From positions 7,373,001-7,437,000 of the forward strand of contig NC_135132.1 in the NCBI RefSeq assembly GCF_050908995.1: DNA of 64,000 nt. Reading direction: 5' to 3'. Shown here one piece after another: positions 13,070-23,894 of the stretch (position 1 is its first letter; each line of letters begins with the position of its first letter). Both the position numbers and the translations under genes were made by a program. The stretch is from Andrena cerasifolii (lineage: Eukaryota; Arthropoda; Insecta; Hymenoptera; Andrenidae). Under the pieces are notes generated by a model. It saw only the letters and a program-made list of their open reading frames with translations, made no database searches and was not told where the DNA came from.

Positions 13070-13610
13070 CTGCCGAATATTCTTGAAATTTCTTCTGAAT
13101 CTTAACATGACATTTTTTCTGGATATTAACCTGAAATTTCTTCTGAACGTTAACTTGAAATTTCTTCTGAATGTTCTTGAAGTTTCTTCTGAATCTTAAT
13201 TTGACATTTTTTCTGAATGTTAACTTGGATTTTTTTTTTCTGAATATTAACCTGAAATTTCTTCTAGATCGATGTTAACATGAAATTTCTTCTACATGTT
13301 AACATGAAATTTCTTCTAGATGTTAACTCGAAATTTCTTCCAAATTTTAACTTGAAATTTCCTCGGAGTGTTAACTTTAAATATCTTCTGAATGTTCTTG
13401 AAATTTTTTCTAGATGTTAACTTGAAATTTCTTCTGAATATTAACCTGAAATTTCTTCTACGTAGATGTGAACTTGAAAATTCTTCTGAATATTTTTAAA
13501 ATTTCTTCTGAATGTTAACTTGAAATTTCTTCCGAATACTAACTCGAAATTTCTTCCAAACATTTACTTAAAAAAAATTTTTCTTCCGTACGTTAACTTT
13601 CAAATTCTTC
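13070..13610. repeat. Degenerate minisatellite of about 24 bp
   Basis: About twenty imperfect copies of a unit close to TTGAAATTTCTTCTGAATGT followed by TAAC fill this block. Variants include CTAGATGTTAACTCG and GAATATTAACCTG. The array is clearly tandem and shows no sign of coding. Confidence 0.88.
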
Positions 13611-13689
13611 CAATCGTACCGCTCAAGTGTCCCAATTTAAATCCCAACCCTCCAATTAATCCCAATAAATATTACTCGTACAGTTGCTT

Positions 13690-14840
13690 ACACGGTACAT
13701 AGACGAGGCGCTGCATAATCAGACAGCCTCGCCGCGTGGAGCGGAGTCGTTCTGGTCGGCCGGGGGACCTTTTAATTCCAGAAAGACCGTCCCGAACGAA
13801 CGCTCCGCTCAGCTCCGCGCCGTTTGCATAAGCAGCTTATCACTCGTACTCGTAATAATGCAGAAAGCACGGGGAAGCAGTCCCGCAAAAGAAGCTTGCC
13901 CGTTGTTGCCTCGACTGAGAGAAAGAAGCAGAATAGTCGGGGGGGGGGGGGCCTTCCGTCGTCGTTCGATTCGATTACAAGGGCTGCCGTTTCTTCTCGG
14001 GACCCTTCCCCGCGCGTTCAAACCCCCTATTTTCCGCGTCTCTACGGCCACCGTTTTTGCCGGACGAATTAAAGCTGTCCCGCGGCACGGGGGAAACAGG
14101 GCGGCCGGTTAAGCCGTTTTAAGCCGCGACAGGACGGGCTGGTTAGGACAACAAAGCGGTATAAATACGTAGCTGGCGTAAGCGCGGTTTACGAGCCACG
14201 CGGTCCCGATGTTTTCCTCGATAGCGTACAGTGAATTTAATACAGTCGCCGGGAATCGATGCTGGACGAGCCGCGGGGGATGCCCGGCGACAAATGTCGC
14301 GACGCGGCACGACAGCGATTCCCCGGCTATCGACTTCGTTAAAATCGAAAACTAACGCTGCCGGGGGACGCTCGCCCATGTTTGCCCGCGCGCCTGGGCG
14401 TACAACCGGGATCAGATCGGGAAATAGAAATAACAATGAAAACAGTGGAAGGATGATCCCAACTGGCCCAGCCACCCGGGCTCCAAGCGGAACCAGCGAG
14501 CTCGCGGGTCTGCGGCCATCGATTCCAAGACGAAATGCTCCCAGAGACGAATATGGAAATGCGCGCAAGTATGCGGCTATAATGCCAGCCGTGCCGCGTC
14601 AAAGCGCCTCGCGGAATATACATGTAAATAAGCGAACGTTTCAGCTCGCAGATGCGCGCAACGTAACGTAATTCCTCCTCGCGAATATGTACCTGGCCGA
14701 AGGCTTGCGTCTTTTCGCATTCCACAGAGATCCGCCTCCGAATTCTTCTCGGATTATTGTATTATGCGCACTGCCGCTCGTAAGTAGTCCGTCACTGGGT
14801 ACAACGGCGGGTAACGTAATGTAGGCGATTGTTCTTTGCA
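13690..14840. other. GC-rich spacer, no gene supported
   Basis: The region has an uninterrupted run of G at about 13938-13950 and overlapping open frames on both strands. No motif or splice context supports coding. Confidence 0.5.
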
Positions 14841-14844
14841 GGGA

Positions 14845-15015
14845 GAGGGGGTGAAATTTTTGTTTAGGGCGAGATAGTAGAAAAAAATGAAAATCATTGG
14901 GGGGTGACTTTGTGGCAGTACCTACTTAGGTTTTACCGTATGAATGACACAGCGAAATGAAGAAGTACGAAGTAACCCCATTTGTCGCAAAGTCACCCTC
15001 CTTTACGGTGGCAGA
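14845..15015. repeat. Inverted-end repeat with GGGGTGACTTTGTGG (copy 1)
   Basis: GGGGGGTGACTTTGTGGC near the left and GTCGCAAAGTCACCCTCC near the right form inverted ends. The same arrangement occurs at 35154-35320. This is a small dispersed non-autonomous element family. Confidence 0.6.
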
Positions 15016-15019
15016 TTTG

Positions 15020-16720
15020 AATTGTAAAAATTGGGGGGAATATTCGAAATTTCAGCTTTTCAAGGTAAAATGAAGGGTAAGGGGAAACTAAGAATGTCAC
15101 GAAACAGCTTTATCGAGAAAATTAATTAAGGGGAGACTAACAAAAGACAAAGTCGGGGATTTTTTGTTCGTATAAATAAAAATATAGGACTTCGGTTTTT
15201 TTATATAGTTATAAAGCAATCTTTATTTTGCTAGAAAATTTTTTGGTGAAAAATGGTTTCCCGGAGCACTGCAAAAAAAAATTCGCGCACACTCCCGGGA
15301 ATGACTGAATCGTCTGAGAAGGAAATACAAAAAAAATATATATAAACTGTGGAATATATTATCTTCGATGTAGCGCAGGATTTTCTCGAAACTCACGTAT
15401 TTTTCAACGTTCTGACCGGAGGTACTCTTAAGGAACGAACATATCTGCCCAGATGCACCAATAAAGAAATCAGTCGTTGGTACCAGCACTTGAAAAAACG
15501 TTTTAAGAGAACCCCCAGAATTTTACTTCGAGGCACGAATAAATTCAACCGCGTACCACCGCCATTTTTTAAATGACAGGGGCTCGGAGTTAGACCTGGT
15601 TGGACATGCATCAGTGTTGCTACTTTCGTCGCGGTAAGAACCTTCATCTTTCAGATAATTGGAATGCCCCTTTCACCGCAATGTGTAATTTCCCCGCCTT
15701 AATTCAGAGACGACACAGTTGTGCTCGCTTTTTATGCAACTCAACTGTTCAGGTCCCAGCGACTTATATTCAATTGTTTCCTTGAAAATTGTTTAATTAC
15801 ATTCCCCCCTTTGTCGACCGTGGGCTATAACCAGCGACTGAAATACTTCCCAGCGGTGGCGTACAAACGTGACCCAGCGCGGATGCAATTACCAAATCGA
15901 GAAGTCGACGAGATCCTTTGCGTATCAAAGGTATCGACTAATTACGGGAATACTTGGGAGCCGTTGTCGTTCGGGCGGCTTTGATCTCGCGGATAGTTTC
16001 CGTTTATTCGGGGAAACTTTTCGCCCGGCGGGAATACCGGCGCGGGTCCAGCCATTCGGGCACGGTTTGCCCGGCGGGAAATTTAATTACCGCTCGAAAC
16101 AAAGGCGCCGCGAGGGACGCGCCGTTCTTTGCCGAATTTTATTTCGAAGTTCGCCTGGGTTCCCTCGCGCGGTATAATTCTCGAAGCACCGCCAACTATC
16201 CAGGCTCGACTCCTTCAAGTGCTCACAGAGTGGATTAGGGGATGCTCCCAGCCGGTTAATTCCTCCGGGCGCGAATATTACGCGGCGCGATTGTCGCGTG
16301 CAGCGCATCCTGTCGAGAGTATCCCGCCAGAAGGCACGAGGTAGTGTCTGGCTCTATTCGAGAGCAGGCAGGCCTGGCATGCTCGCGCGAAATCGTTAAA
16401 AGGCCTGGGGGCGAAGGGAAACGAGCCGAGTTCATCGGCTGCGACGACGACGCTTCTCGCTTTCCCACCGCGGCGGCGGGGCCAATTTTTCGTCCAGTTA
16501 ACCGCGCCGCGGTTCTCACGCACCCCGAAACCACCTTGGAACCGTTCAAACGCTTCTTTCTTCCGGGAATCTCACCAGGGGATTTCATTCAGGGGATCTC
16601 TCGCGATCTTTCGATCGATGGAAAGTAATTAAGATCTGTGGGCGCGGGTTGTGGAACCGGTTAAGTAGGGTGGTATTAAACGGAAGCTTCCGTTCGCCCT
16701 GGGCCTGCTCGTGGACTCAT
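15020..16720. other. No gene seen
   Basis: An AT-rich first part is followed by a GC-rich second part with overlapping frames. The 75-codon frame at about 15349 has no splice support or recognisable domain. Nothing else is interpretable. Confidence 0.45.
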
Positions 16721-16726
16721 CGGTAA

Positions 16727-17108
16727 AGCCTCATTCAGATTAGTCAAGTTACTTGAATACAAGTCGCTTGAATTCAAGTAAATTGAAACTTACTTGACTT
16801 CAAGTCGCTTCAATTCAAGTAAATTGAAACTTACTTAACTTCAAGTCGCTTCAATTCAAGTAAATTGAAACTTACTTGACTTCAAGTCGCTTCAATTCAA
16901 GTAAATTGAAACTTACTTGACTTCAAGTCGCTTCAATTCAAGTAAACTGAAACTTACTTGACTTCAAGTCGCTTCAATTCAAGTAAATTCAAACTTACTT
17001 GACGTCAAGTCGCTTGAATTCAAGTAACTTCAAACTTATTTGACTTTAAAGTCACTTGGAATTCAAGCGACTTGAAGTCAAGTAAGTTGACTAATGTGAA
17101 CGAGGCTT
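16727..17108. repeat. 41-bp tandem array inside inverted ends (copy 2)
   Basis: Outer ends read AAGCCTCATTCAGATTAGTC and, inverted, GACTAATGTGAACGAGGCTT. Between them are roughly seven copies of a 41-bp unit containing CAAGTCGCTTCAATTCAAGT and AAATTGAAACTTACTTGACTT. The ends match the repeat at 2151-2460. The internal unit is itself partly palindromic. Confidence 0.85.
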
Positions 17109-18404
17109 AAGGCTTACCCAGCAGCCATCGCTGCCTTAGACGCGGCGATGTTAGGAGGAAGGGCGAAACTCGTATATATACGAATCGGTAGTTGAGTGAG
17201 CACTTGCGAGAAAGCGAGACCGGCCGAAACGCCCTCTCGCAGCGCAGTCGGAGGTATCGCTACAGATCTGCCCACGGCGTTGACGGCCGAGTCGTTAGAA
17301 CCTCTGCCAGCCGAATTCACTTGGCGTAAATCTTCCTCCCGTTCCCATTAACCCCTCCGCTAGGTCCGCCAGATTATACGAGAGTTTCTGAACCGTTTAA
17401 TTTCATCGCGCGAACATTATGCCGCGACCCTGATACTCGACAACGCAGCACAAAGTCGAGGCGTGCCAGCGACCAACCGAGCGTTTTCGGTCGTCGAGAA
17501 AACTTGCCGCGCCGGTCGATGGAACTGATTAACGCCGCGTCCCTGCCAACAATAAGCTTGCCCAAAGTGTGTATGAACGTCGGTTTATACAGCCACCGAG
17601 TCCGGGCCGTGACAGGCCGAGCCTCTATGGTAAGCTTATGGACGTTGAGGAGTCGCCGAGCTCGGTGGAAACTCGGCGGCTCCTCGTTCCTCGCTGGGCC
17701 CGGGTTCGGTGGTCGCTCATTGAGACGACGGGCCGGACGGGCCGAGTCCGTGCCACGTCTAAGTGCAATGTTGCTGGACTTTATGCTCCCAACACGTGGG
17801 GTAAATCCGGGAGACGCGGTCGACCTAATATAAAATGGCTATTAAAACTAATATAGATATTACATATGTTCAGAATTTTATGCTGATTCAGAAAAACTGG
17901 TAGATATTTGCTTTGAGACAATATTTACTGTAAATCGGGTTGAAAACTGATGTCATGACATCTGACCACCTCTCCCGAGGTGCCAGGAGAAATGGTTTTC
18001 GTCGTTGGCACAGACCACTCACATAATTATTCATTGAGAATTAACAAAGGATAAAGTAAAATTATTTATGAGTGAATACAACTACAGATTCATTGATATT
18101 TAATTTGTTTACGCGAAACAAGTAAAGAACACATCAAAGATAAAATGAACTACCTACTGGCGATTAGGAAGGCAAAAGAATACAAAAGTGAATAAATAAA
18201 TTAAATAAACAAAAATAATAAAATAATAATATAAAAAAATCTTACTCGACCATCTCAACTTTCTGTAGCGAGAGATGGTCTTCTTGTTAGCTTTCAGAGG
18301 AAGAGTTAACATGGCCAAATACTTTGGCTACATTGTCCCTCAATATCTCTACTATCTTAGTATCCCAAACATTAAACGAAAATAAACTTAGAAGTATATT
18401 TTAA

Positions 18405-18980
18405 ATCCTCATAAAAAACTTCAAAAAAGTAAAAAAATTACGCCAAGTATATGAAAAAGTTGAGGACGTAAAAGAGTATCACAAAAAATAGAAGGTAATA
18501 ATAATTACGATATAAAAAAAAGATGTGAAATTAAAATGTGCTGCAAGTACATATTAATCATACATTCCATTACTCATAACACGGACATTTTAATCCCATC
18601 AGAAAGAATCCCATTTAAAAACATTGTCGAAAATTAATATCTTTACAAAACTAATGATATACAAAAATGTCGCCAATTATCATAATGACTATTTATACAA
18701 AGAAAAAAAAATGTATTAAATAATATTAAGCAGATATATTTTTATACAAATAAATATTTTAATATGAATAAATATTTTATTACTTTTTTTAAGTTTTTTA
18801 TGGGGATCTCACTTCTTTTCACAAAGATAATTTGCATAGTAGGGAATGACTTCAGATAATTTTTAATATTATGTTTATTATTATCTTCTATTTTTTGTGA
18901 TACTCTTTTCTGTCCACGACTTTATCATGTACTTGGTGTATTTTTTTTCCTTTTTTGAAGTTTTTTATGGGGATACAACG
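18405..18980. repeat. AT-rich foldback repeat
   Basis: CATAAAAAACTTCAAAAAAG at about 18411 and its inverse near 18950-18970 are the ends of inverted arms of roughly 100 bp. The arms share AGAGTATCACAAAAAATAGA and GTAATAATAA-like blocks. The spacer includes a second partial repeat of the same end. Confidence 0.65.
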
Positions 18981-19545
18981 TAACGTAGAACTTATATATT
19001 AAATTTAAATACTAATGGTAATAATTCAGCGAAAATGAACGAAGAGATCCAATACTTTTAACGCACAATTTATTGGTGTTGGAATAAAATTAATTTAGTA
19101 TGTTTATTGGTGAATGAATTGAAATATTGTTAATGAGAATGTAAAAAATTAATGATTTAATAATGAATAGCGCAGCAACTACTGTGGACTTTATTAAAGT
19201 ATTACGAATGTCTTTCACAAAAGATTGAAAAGCATCAAGGGAGATGTATTTTCAGCGTACTTTCTTCACTAATGTGACTTGCTCTACATTGCAAGCAGTC
19301 CACCATCTATTTTCTTAATAATTCTTAATGCTATGTCTTTTAACAAATTTTGTTGATTTACCTGATTTGACAAATTATCAGAAACTTGCGCGAAACGAGA
19401 TGCTTCTCTGTTGAACCTTCTCCGGACAACTTCCAAGTATGTGCGTCTCTCTCATTTCTACTAGATCCATAAAAACTAAATTCAAAATAGTTTGCTGGTA
19501 TAAAAATATATCTGACAATTTAAATGCAATTTGTTACAATATATT

Positions 19546-19826
19546 ATTTTGTACATGCATGGTAAAAATTTCCAGAAACTGATGCGAAAGAAGATTTCAA
19601 GTCTGCGACTCAACATACGAAATTTATTACAACAATTTTGGCGACTTACCTTGTTAATTGAGACAATAATTCAGTCTCCTATGTATATTTTGTACATGCA
19701 TGGCACAAATTTCCAGAAATTTATGCGAAAGGAGATGCTTCTCTGTCAAACCTTCTCTGGACAACTTCCAAGTCGATTTTGTCGACTTACATTGTTAATT
19801 GAGACAATAATTCAGTCTCCTATGTA
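19546..19826. repeat. Two tandem copies of a 141-bp unit
   Basis: ATTTTGTACATGCATGG at 19546 recurs at 19687. Both copies share the AATTTCCAGAAA and TTAATTGAGACAATAATTCA blocks. A third, partial relative lies at about 19380-19435. A 98-codon open frame across them is explained by the duplication. Confidence 0.7.
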
Positions 19827-20989
19827 GTGTAAAAACTCGTGACATTTCAAATTTGAACAACTTACCTTATTTAACAGTGCACAGGTTATGATGGATTGGC
19901 ACATGGTGTATACAACGTATGTACAATGACTGACGACGATCCCTGCCGAATGGTCCCGTGATTCGACGAATCGACGATAGAGACATGTGATACTTTGTTT
20001 TGGCTGAAGGTGTCGTGTAACGCGTATACGTTTATGTTGATGAAAATTTGGCTTGAAGAATCAGAATGAGAAGAAAAATCACCGTTTCTGACTGATCCAT
20101 GAGACGATATTACGATATCTCTGTCATGCGTAGACCGATTTTATTGAATTTGGTCTTATTCAAAAGCTTACATGCGGTTTACATGAGAAAATGCCTTTAA
20201 ATTTAGAAAATATTGCAGGCGTGATGAGATATTAATGAAATAAGTTTCTGGTTAGGTTGGAATAGCCGTGCGACGAGTAAATGATAGCGGTAGCGACAGT
20301 CGACGTATATACAGGGTGTCCTTCATGTACTTGGCGTCGCGACGCTACCGCGTCTCTAGATACAATTCGGTACATCGCTAGTTGAGAAAAGAAGTTAAAT
20401 GTAACCTCAATTTAACTTTTATAGCCTATAAATCCAGGAAAACACAGAAGGAAGCGAAATGACGCTATTCATTCAACTGTTTGGCTTCTAGAGAAGTAAT
20501 TGGTCTGCAGTTTAACGCATTTTTACGTATAGAGTAACTCTCCGGCCCGTCCGCGTCTCCCGGATTTACCTAGAGTCATATCTGACAAGCGAAGGTCCTG
20601 AGGTGTAGCTTCCTAACTTTATTACCTACGCCGTTTTAGCTGGTCGAAAGCGAGTGACTGATCAGTTCTGAACAAATCTTCGACCAGTGAAGACCAGTGT
20701 ATCAGTACCTTCAGTATGTAAAGCCCTATCAGACTGCAAAAGTTCATTGAAAAGTCATAGTTACACCTCGGGATCTTCCCTTCTGACCAAGCTGAAGCTA
20801 ATGACAGAACATTATTAGCTCAGAAATCCGGCAACGCTGAGGCGGATACGCCACGACAGGTTGCATCTTGGGTCCGTCCGGAACTCGTCCTAGCCCCGGC
20901 CGGAGCACGCTCTACACTCGTCCGCAGTTCTACTCGTCCCGGCCCGTCACGGCACGGACTCGGTGGCTGTATAAACCGACCTTTTTAAT

Positions 20990-22650
20990 CGGGGGCCGCG
21001 CGACCGTGCAGCCGAGTCGGCTCTATACAACTACACGCTACACGTAGCGGCTTTTACGTGTCGTCGACGGTGTTCCGAGTGAGTTGCAGCGGTCGGGTGG
21101 CTTCCCCCTTGTCTACATTAACTCCCGATTGTCGTGCCCGATAGGATTAAAACTTAATTTGCGCCGGCGACGGAGTTGTTCGAGCGGCAGGCGAGACACG
21201 GGGACAGCCGGTAGTAGCTTAAGCGGAATCATTGTGTTTACGTGGCCCGTTAAGCGTCTTCGCGAATTTCCCGGTCGCGCTCGCGATCGATCGATCGGCG
21301 GGGATTGCCTGGAGGACGAACGCAGCACGCAGCCACGCAGCTCGGCTGGATGTCGCGAGCTCGTTTCGCTCCCAGCGGTTTTCCAATTCGGCAGGAATTC
21401 CGGGGGGAACGGCGTGGCGCGCTCAAAGAGGTCGCGCGGATCGCTGGCGATCGGCTCGAACTGCGGGGAGCAACGGTCGGTAACTCGACGCGATTAGTTA
21501 TTAAAGAAGACAGCGGCCGGAGAGACAAGTAATTTACAGCGTGTCGATTACCCCCGGCGGAATTCCTACGCTCGACTCGCCCTCGCGCCACGGGGCTGAG
21601 CCGGCCCCTATAGAAACACCGTCATTGACTATCATCTATTCGAGACCCTCCTCGCCGCGGGCTTATTTTTCGTATACCGCCGAGGAGGAGGAACTAGGCC
21701 ACTGGAAACCGAGTCTTTTTATCCGCGCCACCGTCCATTTTATGAATTTTATGAAACCCCCCCGGACGGTTTGTACGGAGATGAAAAAGTTTCGCTGGCT
21801 TTAATGAAACTTTGGGGGAAAACTTCTTCGTCCCCCTTGCGAGCCCCGACAAACCTGGAACCCTTCAACGAGGTGTCCCCCGACCACCCAGTGTATATTT
21901 TTCCACCGGGTACATGTGTACTCGCCGCGACTTTTCCCCCGGGAGAATCGACGAGGGAGGCGAGCCCGGAATATCGTCCATTACCGAGCGCAGGAACGAG
22001 CCAGGGAATCTATTGCGGAGTCGGTACACCGTGACGGCGAGCTTTCGCAGACGTTGCAACTCGCAAGTTGCGAGCTGCCTTGCCGGGGACCAGACCGACG
22101 CGACGTACTAAACGCGACGACGGGCGGCAGGGGGGAAGGGGACGCAAGCGTTTATACACGGAGAGACTCGGCGAACCGTGACGGTCACTGATTGGTAGGT
22201 GCAGCGGAACGCGAACGTGACGGTTTACAAGCAAGAGGGAGGCGAGTTGGAAAACGCCGCGTTCAGCATCGCCCCGCAATCCTGTCGAGATTTAGGTCGG
22301 GGACGGGGGGTGTTTTCGGATCTCGATCGATCCAGCGAATGCTCTTAGCCAAGGATATTGCCCTCCTTTTCAGGGGGATCTTTTCCTTTCGCGCGGCTTT
22401 CAACACAGCTCCCGGGGAATTGGAAGAACTCCGCGCTAAGACTGTACAGCATCGCGAGAATATTTGATTTATTTCGATGGCTTTGTTTACGCGGCGCGGC
22501 AGACTTTCGCTGTGCAGTATCCATCCGTGAGCTAAAGATTAGCCAAGTTCTTCGATACAGCGGCCAGGCAGTAGCGCTTCTTACTCCGGAACGAGCCGAA
22601 CGTCTTAGCAAACTGTTGAACTCAGCGGTCGAACCGTATTCGCTTATAAA
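20990..22650. other. GC-rich spacer, no gene supported
   Basis: Many overlapping frames occur on both strands with no protein motif or splice-bounded exon. It could be intergenic DNA or a 5' intron of the downstream ADAM gene, whose first exon I could not find. Confidence 0.5.
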
Positions 22651-22773
22651 TGTAGGCACTCGGCGTTTGGGAACGGCCTATGGTGCGATTGGCACATAGG
22701 TGGCGTTGGTTTCGGTATGTGTAGAGTTCGGGAATGAGTAACGTTGGGAAGTTGGCGCTGGGGAATTGGTAAC

Positions 22774-23369
22774 TAGGGATGTAGTGCAAAATCACTAACA
22801 GTGATTTATCACAGTGATCGCAGAATCACGATCACGGTCGTGATTTAACTTCAATCACTACCGTGATTGTGATTTTTTTAACTTGATCATGATTGAATTA
22901 TTTTTTATAAAATACTTGCAGTCAAAGCGTGCTAATTCGGCGAATATATAGAATATACATTCATAAATAGTCAATGTATGCACGCACTGATTTGATTGAC
23001 TAAAGTATTCGTGTATACATTATACTTTTTAACTAAAGTGAAGAAATATTCGTTAATTTAAATAGATCAAGAACGATTACATTGATTCGAAATATACAAC
23101 TGAGATTCTATAAGAACAGTGAGGACTTGAGAATGTTTCGAGAGAGAGTAGAAATTGAGGTTAGGTATGTGGCGCGTGCAAGAAGCACAAAAGAGCAGTT
23201 ACGCTCTCCACCAATCAGAAGCGATCACGAAAATCGCGAATCACTGTTCTGCCTGCACCAATCAGAAGCGATCACGAAAATCACGGATCACTGTGAAAAA
23301 TCACCGTGATTGGGAACGAACGTGATCGGATCACTCGTGATTCACAAATCACGGTTCTAGCCAACACTA
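22774..23369 (+). mobile_element. hAT-type MITE, copy 2, inserted in the SINE
   Basis: The 596-bp element begins TAGGGATGTAGTGCAAAATC and ends GGTTCTAGCCAACACTA. It is flanked by the 8-bp duplication TTGGTAAC at 22766-22773 and 23370-23377. It is the inverted relative of 11211-11722, and like it is rich in CACGATCACGGTCGTG palindromes. It has no transposase. Confidence 0.88.
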
Positions 23370-23388
23370 TTGGTAACGCGACTGACCA

Positions 23389-23514
23389 CCTTTATACAGG
23401 TCTTTAGTCCATAAGTTTTCTTAATCCTGTAAGTCCTTTATGCGTTAAGGAAAATTTTATATGCTCATTGTAACAAACCCCTGGTATGAATAAACGCATA
23501 CCTCTGAAAAAAAA
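23389..23514 (+). mobile_element. Short poly(A) retroposon with 16-bp target duplication
   Basis: The insert ends with GAATAAACGC, a short spacer and an A8 tail, so it looks like a 5'-truncated reverse-transcribed polyadenylated RNA. It is bracketed by identical 16-bp copies of GTAACGCGACTGACCA at 23373-23388 and 23515-23530. Long variable duplications and an A tail are the hallmark of LINE-machinery insertion. The source transcript is not recognisable. Confidence 0.85.
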
Positions 23515-23894
23515 GTAACGCGACTGACCAGGAATCCCTAGATGGTGGGTTCGAATCCCATCACCCCGAAAATATTTTTTCGGCTACGTAAGATTAAAAC
23601 GTCTCTGGCAATCTTCTCGGAGCGTCGCGGACTCGAAAGTTTCGCGAAACTTCCCCCCGCGTGGAAGATTCCGTCCCCCGGGTAACACGTGGAAAATTCC
23701 TCCGGGACAGAAGTTGGCTTCGCTGCAGAACGGCGGCTCCCGTAGGAATTCCCGTCGCGAGCTCCGAGAATTTTCCACGAGGAAATTCAACACCCGACCC
23801 CTCGCTAAAAACGCGTGCACGCCTCCCCACTTGCGCTAGCTGCTGGCCTAGTACCGACTATGCTAATCCCCTGTTTCCATTCGTCTGATTACAG

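Larger units (their letters stand above)
17579..20980. mobile_element. Possible 3.4-kb DNA transposon with 40-bp inverted ends
   Basis: 17579-17618 and the reverse complement of 20941-20980 agree at about 38 of 40 positions, starting GTCGGTTTATACAGCCACCG. A further inverted match (AAATCCGGGAGACGCGG) lies at about 17803 and 20550. The AT-rich interior contrasts with GC-rich ends and holds other repeats, but I find no transposase frame and no target duplication. It may be a decayed or composite element. Confidence 0.5.
22651..23580 (+). repeat. tRNA-derived SINE split by two later insertions
   Basis: SINE sequence runs from about 22651 to 22773, resumes at 23370-23388 and finishes at 23531-23580 with a perfect pol III B box GGTTCGAATCC at 23548. 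The gaps are a hAT element and a poly(A) retroposon, each with its own target duplication. Confidence 0.8.
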
